From Janthinobacterium sp. TND4EL3 (GTDB lineage: Bacteria > Pseudomonadota > Gammaproteobacteria > Burkholderiales > Burkholderiaceae_D), in assembly GCF_900156175.1 (NCBI RefSeq), contig NZ_FTMV01000003.1, forward strand, positions 62,001-126,000: 64,000 nt of DNA. Direction: 5' to 3'. The stretch's first letter is position 1; the number at the start of each line of letters is the position of its first letter. Below the pieces are notes generated by a model, which saw nothing but the letters and a program-made list of their open reading frames with translations, was not told the origin of the DNA and searched no databases. This document shows positions 20,715-32,108 of the stretch, one piece after another. The position numbers and the translations under genes were made by a program.

Positions 20715-21638
20715 ATGGCACTGCAATCCTTAGATATCCGGCGCCTGTCGGCTACCACGGTGACGCCGCCCCAGGCGCGCAGCCCGGTGACGGGCACCGT
20801 GGCCAAGCTGATCGATGTGTCGAAATGCATCGGCTGCAAGGCTTGCCAGACGGCGTGCATGGAATGGAACGACTTGCGGGACGAGGTCGGTGAAAACCAT
20901 GGTACTTATGACAACCCGACGGACCTGACGCCGCAATCGTGGACGGTGATGCGTTTTGCCGAGCACGAGAGCAACGACGGCAACCTCGAGTGGCTGATCC
21001 GCAAGGATGGCTGCATGCACTGCGAGGACCCGGGCTGCCTGAAGGCCTGCCCGGCGCCGGGCGCCATCGTGCAGTACACGAACGGCATCGTGGATTTCCA
21101 CCAGGAAAACTGCATCGGCTGCGGCTACTGCGTGGCCGGCTGTCCTTTCGACGTGCCCCGCATTTCGAAAAAGGACGACCGCGCCTACAAGTGCACCTTG
21201 TGCTCGGACCGCGTCGCCGTGGGCCAGGAACCGGCCTGCGTGAAGACGTGCCCGACGGGCGCCATCGTCTTCGGCACCAAGGAAGACATGAAGGTGCATG
21301 CGGAAGAGCGCATCGTCGACCTGAAGTCGCGCGGCTTTGAAAACGCGGGCCTGTACGATCCGGCCGGGGTGGGCGGCACGCACGTGATGTACGTGCTGCA
21401 CCATGCCGACAAGCCGAAGCTGTACTCGAACCTGCCGGAACGCCCGCGCATCAGTCCGATGGTGGGCTTCTGGAAGGGCTGGGCCAAGCCGCTGGCTGTC
21501 GCCGGCATGGCGGCCACGGCGCTGGCAGGCCTGTTCCACTACACGCGTGTCGGTCCGAACGAAGTGAGCAAGGATGAGGAACGCGAAGCCCTGGACGAGG
21601 CCGAGCGCATCAAGGAGGGTCAGCATGAGCCACAGTGA
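20715..21638 (+). CDS. fdnH: Formate dehydrogenase-N iron-sulfur (beta) subunit
   Basis: A 307-residue electron-transfer subunit linking FdnG to the membrane cytochrome. Four ferredoxin-type clusters are encoded: [11 protein letters not shown] (Cys38, 41, 44), [26 protein letters not shown] and CTLCSDRV with [10 protein letters not shown] single C-terminal membrane helix ([17 protein letters not shown]) anchors it on the periplasmic side. It starts 13 nt after the fdnG stop and overlaps fdnI by 14 nt. Confidence 0.97.
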   Translation: MALQSLDIRRLSATTVTPPQARSPVTGTVAKLIDVSKCIGCKACQTACMEWNDLRDEVGENHGTYDNPTDLTPQSWTVMRFAEHESNDGNLEWLIRKDGCMHCEDPGCLKACPAPGAIVQYTNGIVDFHQENCIGCGYCVAGCPFDVPRISKKDDRAYKCTLCSDRVAVGQEPACVKTCPTGAIVFGTKEDMKVHAEERIVDLKSRGFENAGLYDPAGVGGTHVMYVLHHADKPKLYSNLPERPRISPMVGFWKGWAKPLAVAGMAATALAGLFHYTRVGPNEVSKDEEREALDEAERIKEGQHEPQ

Positions 21639-22296
21639 ACAGCACGGCAGCAAGCTGCGCGACAAGGACGGCAATCCCTTGATTGAGCGCTACAACCCCA
21701 ATGAGCGCACCAATCACTGGGTCACGGCCATCACCTTCGTCATGCTGGCCCTGTCCGGCCTGGCCATGTTCCATCCGTCGATGGCGTGGCTGGCGAACCT
21801 GTTCGGCGGCGGGCAATGGACGCGCATTTTGCATCCGTTTGCCGGCCTGGTGATGTTTGTCTCGTTCGCGATCCTCGTGCTGCGCTTCTGGCACCACAAC
21901 AAGTTCGAGGACGGCGACAAGCAGTGGCTCAAGCAAATGGATGACGTGCTGCACAACCGCGAGGAAAAGCTTCCGAAGATCGGCAAATACAATGCCGGCC
22001 AGAAGATCCTGTTCTTTGTGTTGCTGGTCAGCATGATTGGCCTGCTGCTGTCGGGCATCGTGATCTGGCGCGCGTACTTCGCGTTCTATTTCCCGATCGA
22101 CGTGGTGCGCTTTGCCGCCTTGCTGCATGCGGGGTGTGCTTTTGCCATCATTTGCGCCATCATCGTGCACATCTACGCGGCCCTGTGGGTCAAGGGCTCG
22201 ATCGGCGCCATGGTGCGCGGCACCGTCACCTATGGCTGGGCGCGCAAGCACCATCCGAAGTGGTTTGAGGCGGTGGTACGCAACAGCAAGGATTAA
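21625..22296 (+). CDS. fdnI: Formate dehydrogenase-N cytochrome b556 (gamma) subunit
   Basis: A 223-residue inner-membrane diheme cytochrome b that passes electrons from formate to the quinone pool. It has four hydrophobic helices: about 25-45, 60-80, 117-137 and 150-175. Candidate heme ligands include the His of RTNHWVTA, the His of ILHPFAG and the two His of LLHAGCAF and IVHIYAA. The strong Shine-Dalgarno AAGGAGGG sets the ATG inside the end of fdnH. A terminator-like hairpin follows. Confidence 0.96.
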   Translation: MSHSEQHGSKLRDKDGNPLIERYNPNERTNHWVTAITFVMLALSGLAMFHPSMAWLANLFGGGQWTRILHPFAGLVMFVSFAILVLRFWHHNKFEDGDKQWLKQMDDVLHNREEKLPKIGKYNAGQKILFFVLLVSMIGLLLSGIVIWRAYFAFYFPIDVVRFAALLHAGCAFAIICAIIVHIYAALWVKGSIGAMVRGTVTYGWARKHHPKWFEAVVRNSKD

Positions 22297-22328
22297 GCTG
22301 CCGTAAGCGATACCCTGCTGCAAGAGCC

Positions 22329-22363
22329 GGGGCCGGTCCCACAGGATCGGCCCCTTTCTCTTT
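22329..22363 (+). terminator. Terminator after fdnGHI
   Basis: Stem GGGGCCG/CGGCCCC (22329-22335 and 22348-22354) followed by a T-rich tract. It separates fdnGHI from fdhE-selA-selB-selC; a TAAAAT just downstream (22370-22375) could start the second unit. Confidence 0.7.
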
Positions 22364-22436
22364 ATCGATTAAAATACTTTTTCAGCACAGCCTACTCCGC
22401 TGGCGCTGCCTTGCTTTTTTTGATGGGAAAACTCCA

Positions 22437-23486
22437 TTGGTACAACGCATTCTTCAGCCAGGCGAAATCGAAGGCCTGGACCACAACGCGATTCCGCGCC
22501 TGCTGCTGCCGCAGCCTGACAGCCTGTTCAAGGCGCGCGCCTTGCGCTTGCGCGAATTGGCGCAGGGCAATATCAAGGGCATCCCCGTCGACGCGGGCAT
22601 GCAGGGCTACCTGGTGCTGATGGCCGCGCTGGCCGATGCGCAGGCCGCCGTCGTGAGCCGCCTGGCGCCCGGCGCCGTGCCTGCCGCCGAACCGGACGCG
22701 CTGCGCCGCGCGATACAGCACCGCATGCCGGTGCTGCCCGTCAATGGCGCCCGTCCGCCCGTCTGGCGCGACATCTTCGCCAGCCTGCTCGATGAACTGG
22801 CCGCCACGGCGGCCCGGCAACCGGCCCTGTCCGGCGGCCTGACGCAGGTGCTGGCGCAGCTGCGCGCGCTCGACGTGGCCGCGCTGGATGCCTGCGCCGA
22901 TTGCGTGCTCGATGAGAATGGCGACAATGTCAATCCCATGCATGCGCCTTTCGTCGCCGCCGCGCTGCAGATCCTGTGGTCGGTTTCGGCCAGCGAACTG
23001 CGCGCCGCGCGCGTGCCGGACCTCGACACGGGCACCTTGTGCCCCGTCTGCGGCTCGCACCCCGTCGCCAGCGTGATCCGCATCGGCGGCCAGTCGCAGG
23101 GCTACCGCTACCTGCACTGCGGCATCTGCGAAAGCGAATGGCATATGGTGCGCGTGAAATGTTCGACCTGCGAACAGAACGGCAAGATCGCCTACCAGGG
23201 CCTCGATGCGGCTGACGCGGCGCCGTTCGACCCCGTCACGGCCAAGGACGAGAAATTGCCGAACAAGGCCAACGACCCGAAGAAGGTGGCGCGCGCGGAA
23301 ACCTGCGACGATTGCCATACCTATCGAAAAGTCTTCAACCAGGAACACGATTACAACGTCGAGCCCCTGGCCGACGACCTGGCCAGCCTGATGCTCGACC
23401 TGCTGGTCGGCGAGGCCGGCTACCAGCGCGCCAGCGGCAATCCGCTGCTGTGGCTGGGCAAGAGCGAACCCCAGGGCGCAGCCTGA
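22437..23486 (+). CDS. fdhE: Formate dehydrogenase accessory protein FdhE
   Basis: A 349-residue cytoplasmic protein that binds the Tat-exported formate dehydrogenase catalytic subunit before export. Its rubredoxin-like zinc/iron-ribbon region carries CPVCG, CGICESEW, CSTCEQN and CDDC motifs in the second half. The start codon appears to be TTG: no in-frame ATG gives the FdhE-like beginning (VQRILQPGEIEGLD). The stop overlaps the selA start (TGATG), so the two are coupled. Confidence 0.93.
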   Translation: MVQRILQPGEIEGLDHNAIPRLLLPQPDSLFKARALRLRELAQGNIKGIPVDAGMQGYLVLMAALADAQAAVVSRLAPGAVPAAEPDALRRAIQHRMPVLPVNGARPPVWRDIFASLLDELAATAARQPALSGGLTQVLAQLRALDVAALDACADCVLDENGDNVNPMHAPFVAAALQILWSVSASELRAARVPDLDTGTLCPVCGSHPVASVIRIGGQSQGYRYLHCGICESEWHMVRVKCSTCEQNGKIAYQGLDAADAAPFDPVTAKDEKLPNKANDPKKVARAETCDDCHTYRKVFNQEHDYNVEPLADDLASLMLDLLVGEAGYQRASGNPLLWLGKSEPQGAA

Positions 23487-24891
23487 TGAAGACTGAGCAG
23501 ACCGTGCGCCTGCCGTCGGTGGACCGCATCCTGGGCGACGGGGCTTGCCTGGCCCTGATCGCCGAACACGGCCGCGTGCAGACGCTGGCCAGCGCGCGCG
23601 CCGTGCTGGCCGAACTGCGCGCGGCCATGCTGGCCGGCGCAGTATGCGAAGAGGGCGCCTCGCTCGCCGCCATCGTCGTGCAAATGGCGGAACGCCTGCA
23701 GGCGCAGTCGCGCACGCAGCTGCGCGCCGTGTTCAACCTGACGGGCACGGTGCTGCACACGAACCTGGGCCGGGCCTTGCTGCCCGACGCGGCCGTGCAA
23801 GCCGTGGTGGAAGCGCTGCAGTGGCCGATGAACCTGGAATTTGACCTGGAAACGGGCAAGCGGGGCGACCGCGACGACCTCGTCGAGGAACTGCTGCGTG
23901 AACTGACGGGGGCCGAAGCGGCCACCATCGTCAACAACAATGCGGCCGCCGTGCTGCTGATGCTCAATACTTTGGCGCAGAACAAGGAAGTGATCGTTTC
24001 GCGCGGGGAACTGGTGGAAATCGGCGGCGCCTTCCGCATTCCCGACGTGATGACGCGCGCGGGCGCCGTGCTGCGCGAAGTGGGCAGCACCAACCGCACG
24101 CACCTGGCCGACTACGCCAATGGCGTGACTGAAGACACGGCCCTCTTGATGAAGGTCCATTGCAGCAATTACGCCATTACCGGTTTCACGAAAAGCGTGG
24201 AATTGGACGAACTGGTGCCGCTGGCGGCACAGCATGGCGTGCCGACGGCGGTGGACCTGGGCAGCGGCACCCTCGTTGATCTGGCGCAATACGGCCTGCC
24301 GCATGAAACGACGGTGCGCGAGACGATAGCAGCGGGCGCCGACCTGGTGACCTTCAGCGGCGACAAATTGCTGGGCGGCCCGCAGTGCGGCGTCATCGTC
24401 GGGCGCGCCGACCTGATCGCCAAGATCAAGCGCAACCCGCTGAAACGCGCCTTGCGCGTGGGCAAGCTGACCCTGGCGGCCCTGGCCCCCGTGCTGCAGC
24501 TGTACCGCGCGCCGGACTTGCTGGCCGACCGCCTGACCACCTTGCGCCTGCTGACACGTCCCGCTTGCGCCATGCGCGCGCAGGCGCAAACCCTGCTGCC
24601 GCTGCTGCAGGGCGCGCTCGGCGCCGCCTATGTGGTGACGGCCGAAGCGGTGACCAGCCAGATCGGCAGCGGCGCCTTGCCCGTCGACCAGCTGCCCAGC
24701 TTTGGCCTGGCCGTCCGCAGCGCCCCCGGTTCGCGCCTGAGCAATCCGCTGGGCCTGCTGGAGCAGCGCCTGCGCGCCTTGCCGCGCCCCGTGATCGGCC
24801 GTATCGGCCAGGATACGCTGTGGCTGGACCTGCGCTGCCTGGAAGCGGCGCACGAAACGGCCTTCATCGCGCAGCTGGCCGGGTTGACGGC

Positions 24892-24895
<4 letters not shown>
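23486..24895 (+). CDS. selA: L-seryl-tRNA(Sec) selenium transferase
   Basis: A 469-residue PLP enzyme that converts seryl-tRNA(Sec) to selenocysteinyl-tRNA(Sec) using selenophosphate. The PLP lysine is Lys294 in [11 protein letters not shown]. The N-terminal tRNA-binding region ([12 protein letters not shown]) and the [16 protein letters not shown] block are typical. The ATG overlaps the fdhE stop, and the selB ATG overlaps its own stop (ATGA). The frame is open further upstream inside fdhE, but the family start is at 23486. Confidence 0.97.
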
Positions 24896-26847
<1,952 letters not shown>

Positions 26848-26859
26848 CTCAGGCTCCGC

Positions 26860-26955
26860 GGAAAGCACACTCATCCGGTGATGTGGCCGGGCTTCAAACC
26901 CGGTGGAGGGCGTCAGACGTTCTCCCGTAGGTTCGACTCCTACTGTTTTCCGCCA
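26860..26955 (+). tRNA. selC: tRNA-Sec (TCA)
   Basis: A 96-nt gene with the unusual 8-bp acceptor stem (GGAAAGCA/TGTTTTCC), anticodon loop CTTCAAA (anticodon TCA), a long variable arm (GTGGAGGGCGTC then GACGTTCTCCC), T arm GTAGGTTCGACTCCTAC and 3' GCCA. Size and geometry match E. coli selC (95 nt). It lies directly after selB. Confidence 0.97.
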
Positions 26956-27128
26956 GTTATTTTTCTTGCCATCTTCCCCTCGCATTTTCTTGCCCAGCGT
27001 TGGCCCCGAGCCACGTTACGGAGAATTAATGGTTTAATTGATAACTTTCGAGGAAGGGCGGCGGGGGCCGATGGTACCATCCTGCAGGTGGCAGGGACGT
27101 GTATCCCCTGTAGTAGAAGAAGGCAAGG

Positions 27129-27839
27129 ATGAAACAAGCAAGCATGGCATGGCTGCTGGCGGCGCTGTTGCTGCCGGCGGCGGCCGGGGCGGAGGGCCTG
27201 CGCATCGTCGGCGAGCACTTGCCGCCGTCGAGCATGATGGAAGGCAACACCGTCGTGGGACGAGAAACGCTGAAGGTGCGCGACATCATGGCGCGCGCCG
27301 GCATCGGCTATACGATAGAACTGCTGCCGTGGAAGCGCGCATATGCGCAGGCGCTGCGCGAGGCCGACACCTGCGTCTTTTCCACCACGCGCACGCAAGA
27401 GCGCGAAGCGCGGTTTCGCTGGATCGGTCCCCTCAACGAAGCGGAATGGATACTGTATGGCCTGGCCGAGCGGCACCTGGCGCTGCGCACCCTGGCCGAT
27501 GCGCGCGGCCTGGTCATCGGCACGGTGCTCGGCGACGCGCGCGACGACTACCTGCGCCAGCACGGCATGAGCGTGGCGCCCGTCACGCAGGAGTGGATCA
27601 ATCCGCAAAAGCTGCTGCTGGGCCGCATCGACCTGTGGGCCGTCGGCATGGCCGTGGGCAGCAAGCCCTTCGTCGGCAAGGAGTGGGAGGGCAAGGTGGT
27701 GCCGCTGCTGACCTTCAACCGCGTGCAGACTTACCTGGCATGCAACCTCAAGGTGCCCGAGGCGCAGGTGGCGGCCATGCAGCGCGCCGCTGCCGCCATG
27801 CGCCGCGACGGCAGCATGGCGCGCGAACTGACACGCTAG
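27129..27839 (+). CDS. Periplasmic substrate-binding protein (SBP_bac_3-like)
   Basis: A 236-residue secreted protein. The signal peptide ends near LPAAAGAEG. The mature part resembles family-3 solute-binding proteins used outside ABC operons (IVGEHLPPSSMM at the start, WKRAYAQALREADTCVFSTTRT, RFRWIGPL). The ligand is unknown. No permease genes are adjacent. It ends convergently 10 nt from the GGDEF gene. AAGG upstream supports the ATG. Confidence 0.85.
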   Translation: MKQASMAWLLAALLLPAAAGAEGLRIVGEHLPPSSMMEGNTVVGRETLKVRDIMARAGIGYTIELLPWKRAYAQALREADTCVFSTTRTQEREARFRWIGPLNEAEWILYGLAERHLALRTLADARGLVIGTVLGDARDDYLRQHGMSVAPVTQEWINPQKLLLGRIDLWAVGMAVGSKPFVGKEWEGKVVPLLTFNRVQTYLACNLKVPEAQVAAMQRAAAAMRRDGSMARELTR

Positions 27840-27849
27840 CGTTGCAGCG

Positions 27850-28590
27850 TCAGCTTTCCAGCCACTGGCGCACGCGGTTGCGCCCCTCGCGCTTGGCCTG
27901 GTACAGGGCCTGGTCGGCATGGCTGTAGGCCGTTTCAAATGCCGTGCCGGCGCGGTTCCAGCTCAACCCCACGCTGACGGTGATGGCCCGCGTGATGGGC
28001 GCCGCATGGCGCTGGCGCCCGACGGTATCGCAGATGCGCTGGGCGATGTGCGCCGCCTCGTCGCGCGAGGAGGTGGGCCAGACGACGGAGAATTCCTCGC
28101 CGCCGACCCGGCCGATGGCCGTTTCCTGTCCCAACAACCCTTTTAAACAGTCCACCACGGCCTGGATCACGCCGTCGCCCGCCGGGTGGCCGAAATCGTC
28201 GTTGACCTGCTTGAACAGGTCGATATCGAGCACGATCAGCGCCATGTCGCCCTGCGCCAGGCAGCGCGAGGCGTGGTCGATCACGGCGCCGCGGTTCAGG
28301 GCGCCCGTCAGCGGGTCGTGCGTGGCGCGGTATTCGAGCTGGCCGGCCAGGGTTTGCAACTGGCGGTTCAGCAGATGCATGTCGCGTTCGGCCCGGTCGC
28401 TGCGGCCGATCAGGCGGCGCGTCTCGCGCATCAGCCGTTCATAGTGATTGATCAGTTCACCGAGCATGCGCCGCTGATCCGCGCCCGACGCGCCGGCGTC
28501 GGCATGCATGCGGCGCGCGGCGGCCAGCGCCGCCGCTTCCACGGTGAACAGGTCGGGCTCCAGTCCGGCCTCGGAGATGGCGGCGCGCAT
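27850..28590 (-). CDS. siaD: SiaD-like diguanylate cyclase (GGDEF)
   Basis: A 246-residue soluble protein. A helical N-terminal stalk (about 15-85, coiled-coil-like) precedes a GGDEF domain with active-site motif GGEEF (163-167) after DIDLFKQVNDDFGH. The usual inhibitory RxxD, five residues before GGEEF, is absent (GQET). In Pseudomonas, SiaD makes c-di-GMP when bound by unphosphorylated SiaC; the same order next to siaC-, siaB- and siaA-like genes suggests that role here. The ATG lies 3 nt after the siaC stop. Confidence 0.88.
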   Translation of the reverse strand: MRAAISEAGLEPDLFTVEAAALAAARRMHADAGASGADQRRMLGELINHYERLMRETRRLIGRSDRAERDMHLLNRQLQTLAGQLEYRATHDPLTGALNRGAVIDHASRCLAQGDMALIVLDIDLFKQVNDDFGHPAGDGVIQAVVDCLKGLLGQETAIGRVGGEEFSVVWPTSSRDEAAHIAQRICDTVGRQRHAAPITRAITVSVGLSWNRAGTAFETAYSHADQALYQAKREGRNRVRQWLES

Positions 28591-28593
28591 GCC

Positions 28594-28992
28594 TCAGTTG
28601 CCCTGCACGGGATGGTCGTGGAAATCGAGGGCCGTGAAGTCCTGCTGCAGCTCCTGGCCGAATTCCAGGATGGTGTCGTCGTCCTCGTCGTGGTACCAGT
28701 TCAGGCGCACCTGGTTGCCGTCCGCGGCCGCCTGGTTCAGCGCGTCGAACAGGGTAAACAGCATCTTCGTGCTGGAGCTGTTGAAGTAGGCCAGCGAGAC
28801 ATTCACGGTGATGGCGGCTGCGCGGCAGCCTTCCAGGTAGGCGCGCACGGCGGCGATCAGCGGGCCATAGAAGGCGGCCGCGTTTTCCGGATAGGACTCG
28901 CCCTTGACCGACAGGGTGTGCTGCTCGAAACGGAAGTCGATTTCGGGCGAACTCGGTGTCGCGGCGATGAACAGTGGTGACGGTAATTGCAT
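28594..28992 (-). CDS. siaC: SiaC-like switch protein (DUF1987)
   Basis: A 132-residue cytoplasmic protein with the family pattern FIAATPSSPEIDF and LAYFNSSSTKMLF. The Ser/Thr cluster near residues 72-75 matches the phosphorylated site of Pseudomonas SiaC by position in the motif. Known role: a phospho-switch that activates SiaD only when dephosphorylated. AGGAAA precedes the ATG. It lies between the siaB- and siaD-like genes. Confidence 0.88.
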   Translation of the reverse strand: MQLPSPLFIAATPSSPEIDFRFEQHTLSVKGESYPENAAAFYGPLIAAVRAYLEGCRAAAITVNVSLAYFNSSSTKMLFTLFDALNQAAADGNQVRLNWYHDEDDDTILEFGQELQQDFTALDFHDHPVQGN

Positions 28993-29014
28993 ATGCTTTC
29001 CTGAGTCGGCTCTT

Positions 29015-29572
29015 TCAAATGATGGCTTTGATGCAGAAGATGGTGTGGCCCGGCTCCTGGGGGTCCTGCACGAATTCGAATTCCAGCGGTTCGCTGGCGT
29101 CGCGCGCCATGGTGAGGAAACCCAGGCCCGCGCCCTTGCTGTCGGGCGGCGCTTCCTCGCGCAGGGCCTTCTTGTAGGCCAGGCGGATTTCCTCCATCGT
29201 CATCGTGTGCAGCGGTTCCAGGCGGGCGCGGATCTGCGCCACGTTGTCCGTCGAGACGGGATTGGCGCACAGCAGAAAAAAGCTGTCGCCGCGCGTGCCG
29301 ATGCAGAACGAGCCGCGCCGCATCTGCTGGTCCAGCTGCGCATCGGGCGTCAGGCTGTCGGCCGAATAATGCATGATGTTTTGCGACATCTCGATGAACG
29401 AGGAAAAAATGCGCCGCCGCGTGGGACCGGCCGCGCCGGCCGTGTCGAGGCGCGCCTTGATGGTTTCGGAAATGGCGCTGACCACGTGCTGCGAGAAATA
29501 GCCCACGTAAAAAAAGATGATGTTGCGCTTGCGCGCCACGTCCCAAAACTCGTTGAATTCTTCGTACAGCAC
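29015..29572 (-). CDS. siaB: SiaB-like kinase of the Sia switch (DUF6272)
   Basis: A 185-residue protein with a GHKL-like helix (SSFIEMSQNIMHYSAD) and a late glycine-containing strand (GAGLGFLTMARDA), as in SiaB proteins that phosphorylate SiaC. The start is GTG at 29572, supported by AGGAG 7 nt upstream. Function is inferred from context and family pattern. Confidence 0.85.
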   Translation of the reverse strand: MLYEEFNEFWDVARKRNIIFFYVGYFSQHVVSAISETIKARLDTAGAAGPTRRRIFSSFIEMSQNIMHYSADSLTPDAQLDQQMRRGSFCIGTRGDSFFLLCANPVSTDNVAQIRARLEPLHTMTMEEIRLAYKKALREEAPPDSKGAGLGFLTMARDASEPLEFEFVQDPQEPGHTIFCIKAII

Positions 29573-29637
29573 GTCAGTGCTCCTGGCTAGCCGGTGACCC
29601 GGTTTCTTGTTGATAAGGGGGCTTGATGGGCATCAAA

Positions 29638-30873
29638 CTACAGACGGAAACAGAAAAAGGTCAGGTCGTCGCGGCGCGGCTGCCTGCCTTGCCATGCCGC
29701 GCTATCGCGCAGCAGCGCCGCCGCCACGTCGGCTGCCGGCGCATCGCGCTGCGCCAGCAGCTGTTCGCGCATGCGCCGCTTGCCGTAGGCGATGTCGCGC
29801 GCGCCGCCGATCTGGTCGAGCAAGCCGTCGGTGGTGAGGAACAGCAGGCTGCCCGCGGGCGCCGCCAGCGTCTCGTTGTGCCAGCAGTAGCCGGGCGGCG
29901 TGTCGACATAGCCGACGCCCATGCGCGCGCCGTCGATGGCGCGCACGCTGTCTTCGCCGGGCGCCACCACGTGCAGCGCCAGTTTCGCCCCCGCGAAACG
30001 CAGGCTGGCGCAGGCGTCGTCATAGCAGAGGAAGGCGCAATCCATGCCGTCGTTCGAGCCGGCGTGGCCGGTGGCCTCGCCGCTGCCGGCGTCCTGTCCC
30101 AGCAGGGTCTTGATGGCGCGGCTGACGGCGCCGATCAGGGCGGCCGGGTCGCGCGGCCCCCATTCGCGCAAGGCCTGGCTCAGGGCCGACGAGGCGATCA
30201 GGGTCATGAAGGCGCCCGGCACGCCGTGCCCCGTGCAGTCGGCGATGGCGGCGAACCAGCCCCCGTCGTGGCGCTCGAAGAAGTAGAAATCGCCGCCGAC
30301 GACGTCGCGCGGCTGCCATTCCAGGTGGGCGTCGGGCAGGGTGGCGCGCAGTTCCGCATCGGAGGTGCGCAGCAGCGCGCGCTGGATCACGCTGGCGTAA
30401 TCGATGCTGTGCATGATTTGCCGGTTCTTTTCCGCCTGCATGGTGGCCACCACGTTCATCAGCTGCAGGCCGAAGCCCACGCCGGCCAGCGCGCCGTCCT
30501 CGGTGATGATGAAGCCGTCGGCCAGCGCCTTTTCGCCCGCTTCCACGGCGCGGAAGGTGAGGTCCTCGATGCTCATGGCGCCGTCGACGATCAGCGGTTC
30601 CTTGTCCATGAAGGCGATGCAGCTCTTCTTGCCATACACCTCGTGGTAGAAGGGCTTGGACATCTGCGACATGAAGATATTGCGGCTGATCAAACCGATG
30701 GGCTTCTGCTGTTCCGTGACGGGCAGGCTCATCATGTCGCGCCGCTCCGTAAACAGTTCCAGCACGGCGAAATTGCTGGCGTCGGCCTGCACCGATTCCG
30801 TGGGGATGCACAGGTCGGCGGCCACGGACGTGCGATAACGGGGAAGATGCAATCGAGAAGCGTTGAACTCCAC
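29638..30873 (-). CDS. siaA: SiaA-like PP2C/SpoIIE phosphatase with CBS-like N-terminus
   Basis: About 411 residues. The C-terminal half is a PP2C/SpoIIE phosphatase: VVGGDFYFFE, ADCTGHGVPGAFMT, FLTTDGLLDQIGG and RRDDLTFF supply the metal-binding acidic residues. The N-terminal ~160 residues look like a CBS pair (VTEQQKPIGLISRNIF; GFIITEDGALAGVGFG), with no membrane helix. Pseudomonas SiaA, by contrast, is a membrane protein with HAMP. Role: dephosphorylates SiaC. Start uncertain: GTG at 30873 has AAGG 8 nt upstream; TTG at 30933 is an alternative. Confidence 0.85.
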   Translation of the reverse strand: MEFNASRLHLPRYRTSVAADLCIPTESVQADASNFAVLELFTERRDMMSLPVTEQQKPIGLISRNIFMSQMSKPFYHEVYGKKSCIAFMDKEPLIVDGAMSIEDLTFRAVEAGEKALADGFIITEDGALAGVGFGLQLMNVVATMQAEKNRQIMHSIDYASVIQRALLRTSDAELRATLPDAHLEWQPRDVVGGDFYFFERHDGGWFAAIADCTGHGVPGAFMTLIASSALSQALREWGPRDPAALIGAVSRAIKTLLGQDAGSGEATGHAGSNDGMDCAFLCYDDACASLRFAGAKLALHVVAPGEDSVRAIDGARMGVGYVDTPPGYCWHNETLAAPAGSLLFLTTDGLLDQIGGARDIAYGKRRMREQLLAQRDAPAADVAAALLRDSAAWQGRQPRRDDLTFFCFRL

Positions 30874-31024
30874 AGCGGCTACCTTTACATGACGATCGGA
30901 CCCTTGTTGTCGCGACGGCAAGGCGGCTGACAAACAGGCAATATCATCATGGTAGCCGTCGAATGTGACGCCTTGATTACCTGCTTGTCAAAACCGTATG
31001 CAAGATGGCTGTAGGGCAAGCAAC

Positions 31025-31615
31025 TTACAGGCCCCGGGCCAGCGTCTGCGCCTGCTCCAGCCAGCGTTGGCGCTGCGCTTCGGTGGAATTGATCATGGGG
31101 CCGAAACTGGCCACCTTGACGGGCTTGACGCCGCAGAACTCCAGCGTCGTCTTGCGCAGCTGGTGGATGCCGGGCATGCGGTAGACCCAGCGGAAGTACC
31201 ATGGCGGCGTATCCATCGCCACCAGCAGCTGGGCCGTGCGGCCCTTCAGCAGCTGTGCCGGAAAAGCCTTGCCCGGGCGGTACTTGAAAGCGAAGCCGGG
31301 CAGGAAGATGCGGTCGACAAAACCTTTCAGCAGGGCCGGCGCGCCGCCCCACCAGATCGGGTAGGCGAACACCAGGTGTCCGGCCCAGCTGATGGCTTCC
31401 TGCGCCGCCAGCAAGTCCGCTTCCAGCGGCTGCACCTGGCGGTAGCCTTCATGCAGGTTCTGGTCGAAGTCCAGCTGGCCCAGGCGCAGCTCGCGCACGG
31501 CGTGGCCCGCGCTGCGGGCCGTGGCGGCATAGGCGTCGGCCAGGGCGGCGCAGAAACTGTCGCCGGAAGGGTGGCCGAGGATAATAAGAATGCGCTTCGG
31601 TGTCATTTTGCTCAT
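31025..31615 (-). CDS. Flavodoxin-fold NAD(P)H quinone oxidoreductase family protein
   Basis: A 196-residue FMN/FAD flavodoxin_2-type protein. It has the P-loop-like LIILGHPSGDSFCAALAD start and the FAYPIWWGGAPALLKGFVDR block typical of modulator-of-drug-activity/KefF-like reductases. It probably reduces quinones or electrophiles with two electrons; the substrate is unknown. It lies 59 nt after a MerR-type gene on the same strand, which may regulate it. Confidence 0.88.
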   Translation of the reverse strand: MSKMTPKRILIILGHPSGDSFCAALADAYAATARSAGHAVRELRLGQLDFDQNLHEGYRQVQPLEADLLAAQEAISWAGHLVFAYPIWWGGAPALLKGFVDRIFLPGFAFKYRPGKAFPAQLLKGRTAQLLVAMDTPPWYFRWVYRMPGIHQLRKTTLEFCGVKPVKVASFGPMINSTEAQRQRWLEQAQTLARGL

Positions 31616-31674
31616 GCTGCAGGCTTTCCGTTATAGAACAGCCTGCATGCTAAAGCCTGCCCCTAATGGCAGAG

Positions 31675-32040
31675 TCAAGCGGCCGCTTGCAGGTGCTGGC
31701 GCGCCAGGCAGTCGCCGATTTCCGCGTCGATGTCGGCCAGTTGCGCGTCAAGCTGGCGCAGGCGGGCGATATCCTGCCGTATCTGCGCGCGCTTGGCGCC
31801 GATATGCTGCGACAGGGCGGCCCAGTCGGTCTCGTCGCCGGCCAGCAGGGGCAGCAGTTCGGCCAGGCGGAAGCCCAGCGCCTGCGCCTGGCGTATCAGT
31901 TTGACTTGCGCCAGGTCCTGCTGCGTGTAGACGCGGTAGGCGCCGGAACGGCGCACGTCGCCCAGCAAGCCCAGCGCTTCATAGTGGCGCAGGGCCTTGG
32001 GCGAGGTGCCCGCCAGGCGGGCGATTTCTCCGATGTACAT
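31675..32040 (-). CDS. MerR family transcriptional regulator
   Basis: A 121-residue one-component regulator: winged helix-turn-helix YIGEIARLAGTSPKALRHYE and LGDVRRSGAYRVYTQQDL, followed by a long dimerisation coiled coil. The single cysteine (GDCLARQ) argues against a metal or 2Fe-2S sensor of the CueR/SoxR type. The inferred target is the flavodoxin-fold oxidoreductase downstream. Confidence 0.92.
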   Translation of the reverse strand: MYIGEIARLAGTSPKALRHYEALGLLGDVRRSGAYRVYTQQDLAQVKLIRQAQALGFRLAELLPLLAGDETDWAALSQHIGAKRAQIRQDIARLRQLDAQLADIDAEIGDCLARQHLQAAA

Positions 32041-32108
32041 GGGTGATCCTTTCTCAAGCGTGAGCGAATCTTACCGCAAGGCCGCAGCGGCCAGGCGGCC
32101 GGGCACCC

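Noticed and set aside
17609..20860. A 1,083-codon open frame on the minus strand opposite fdnG
   Set aside because: It is a shadow frame of a high-GC gene: low-complexity His/Arg/Ala/Val-rich translation, no motifs, and the + strand matches FdnG throughout. The same holds for long antisense frames over lepA, selB, the TonB receptor and the fusion oxidoreductase.
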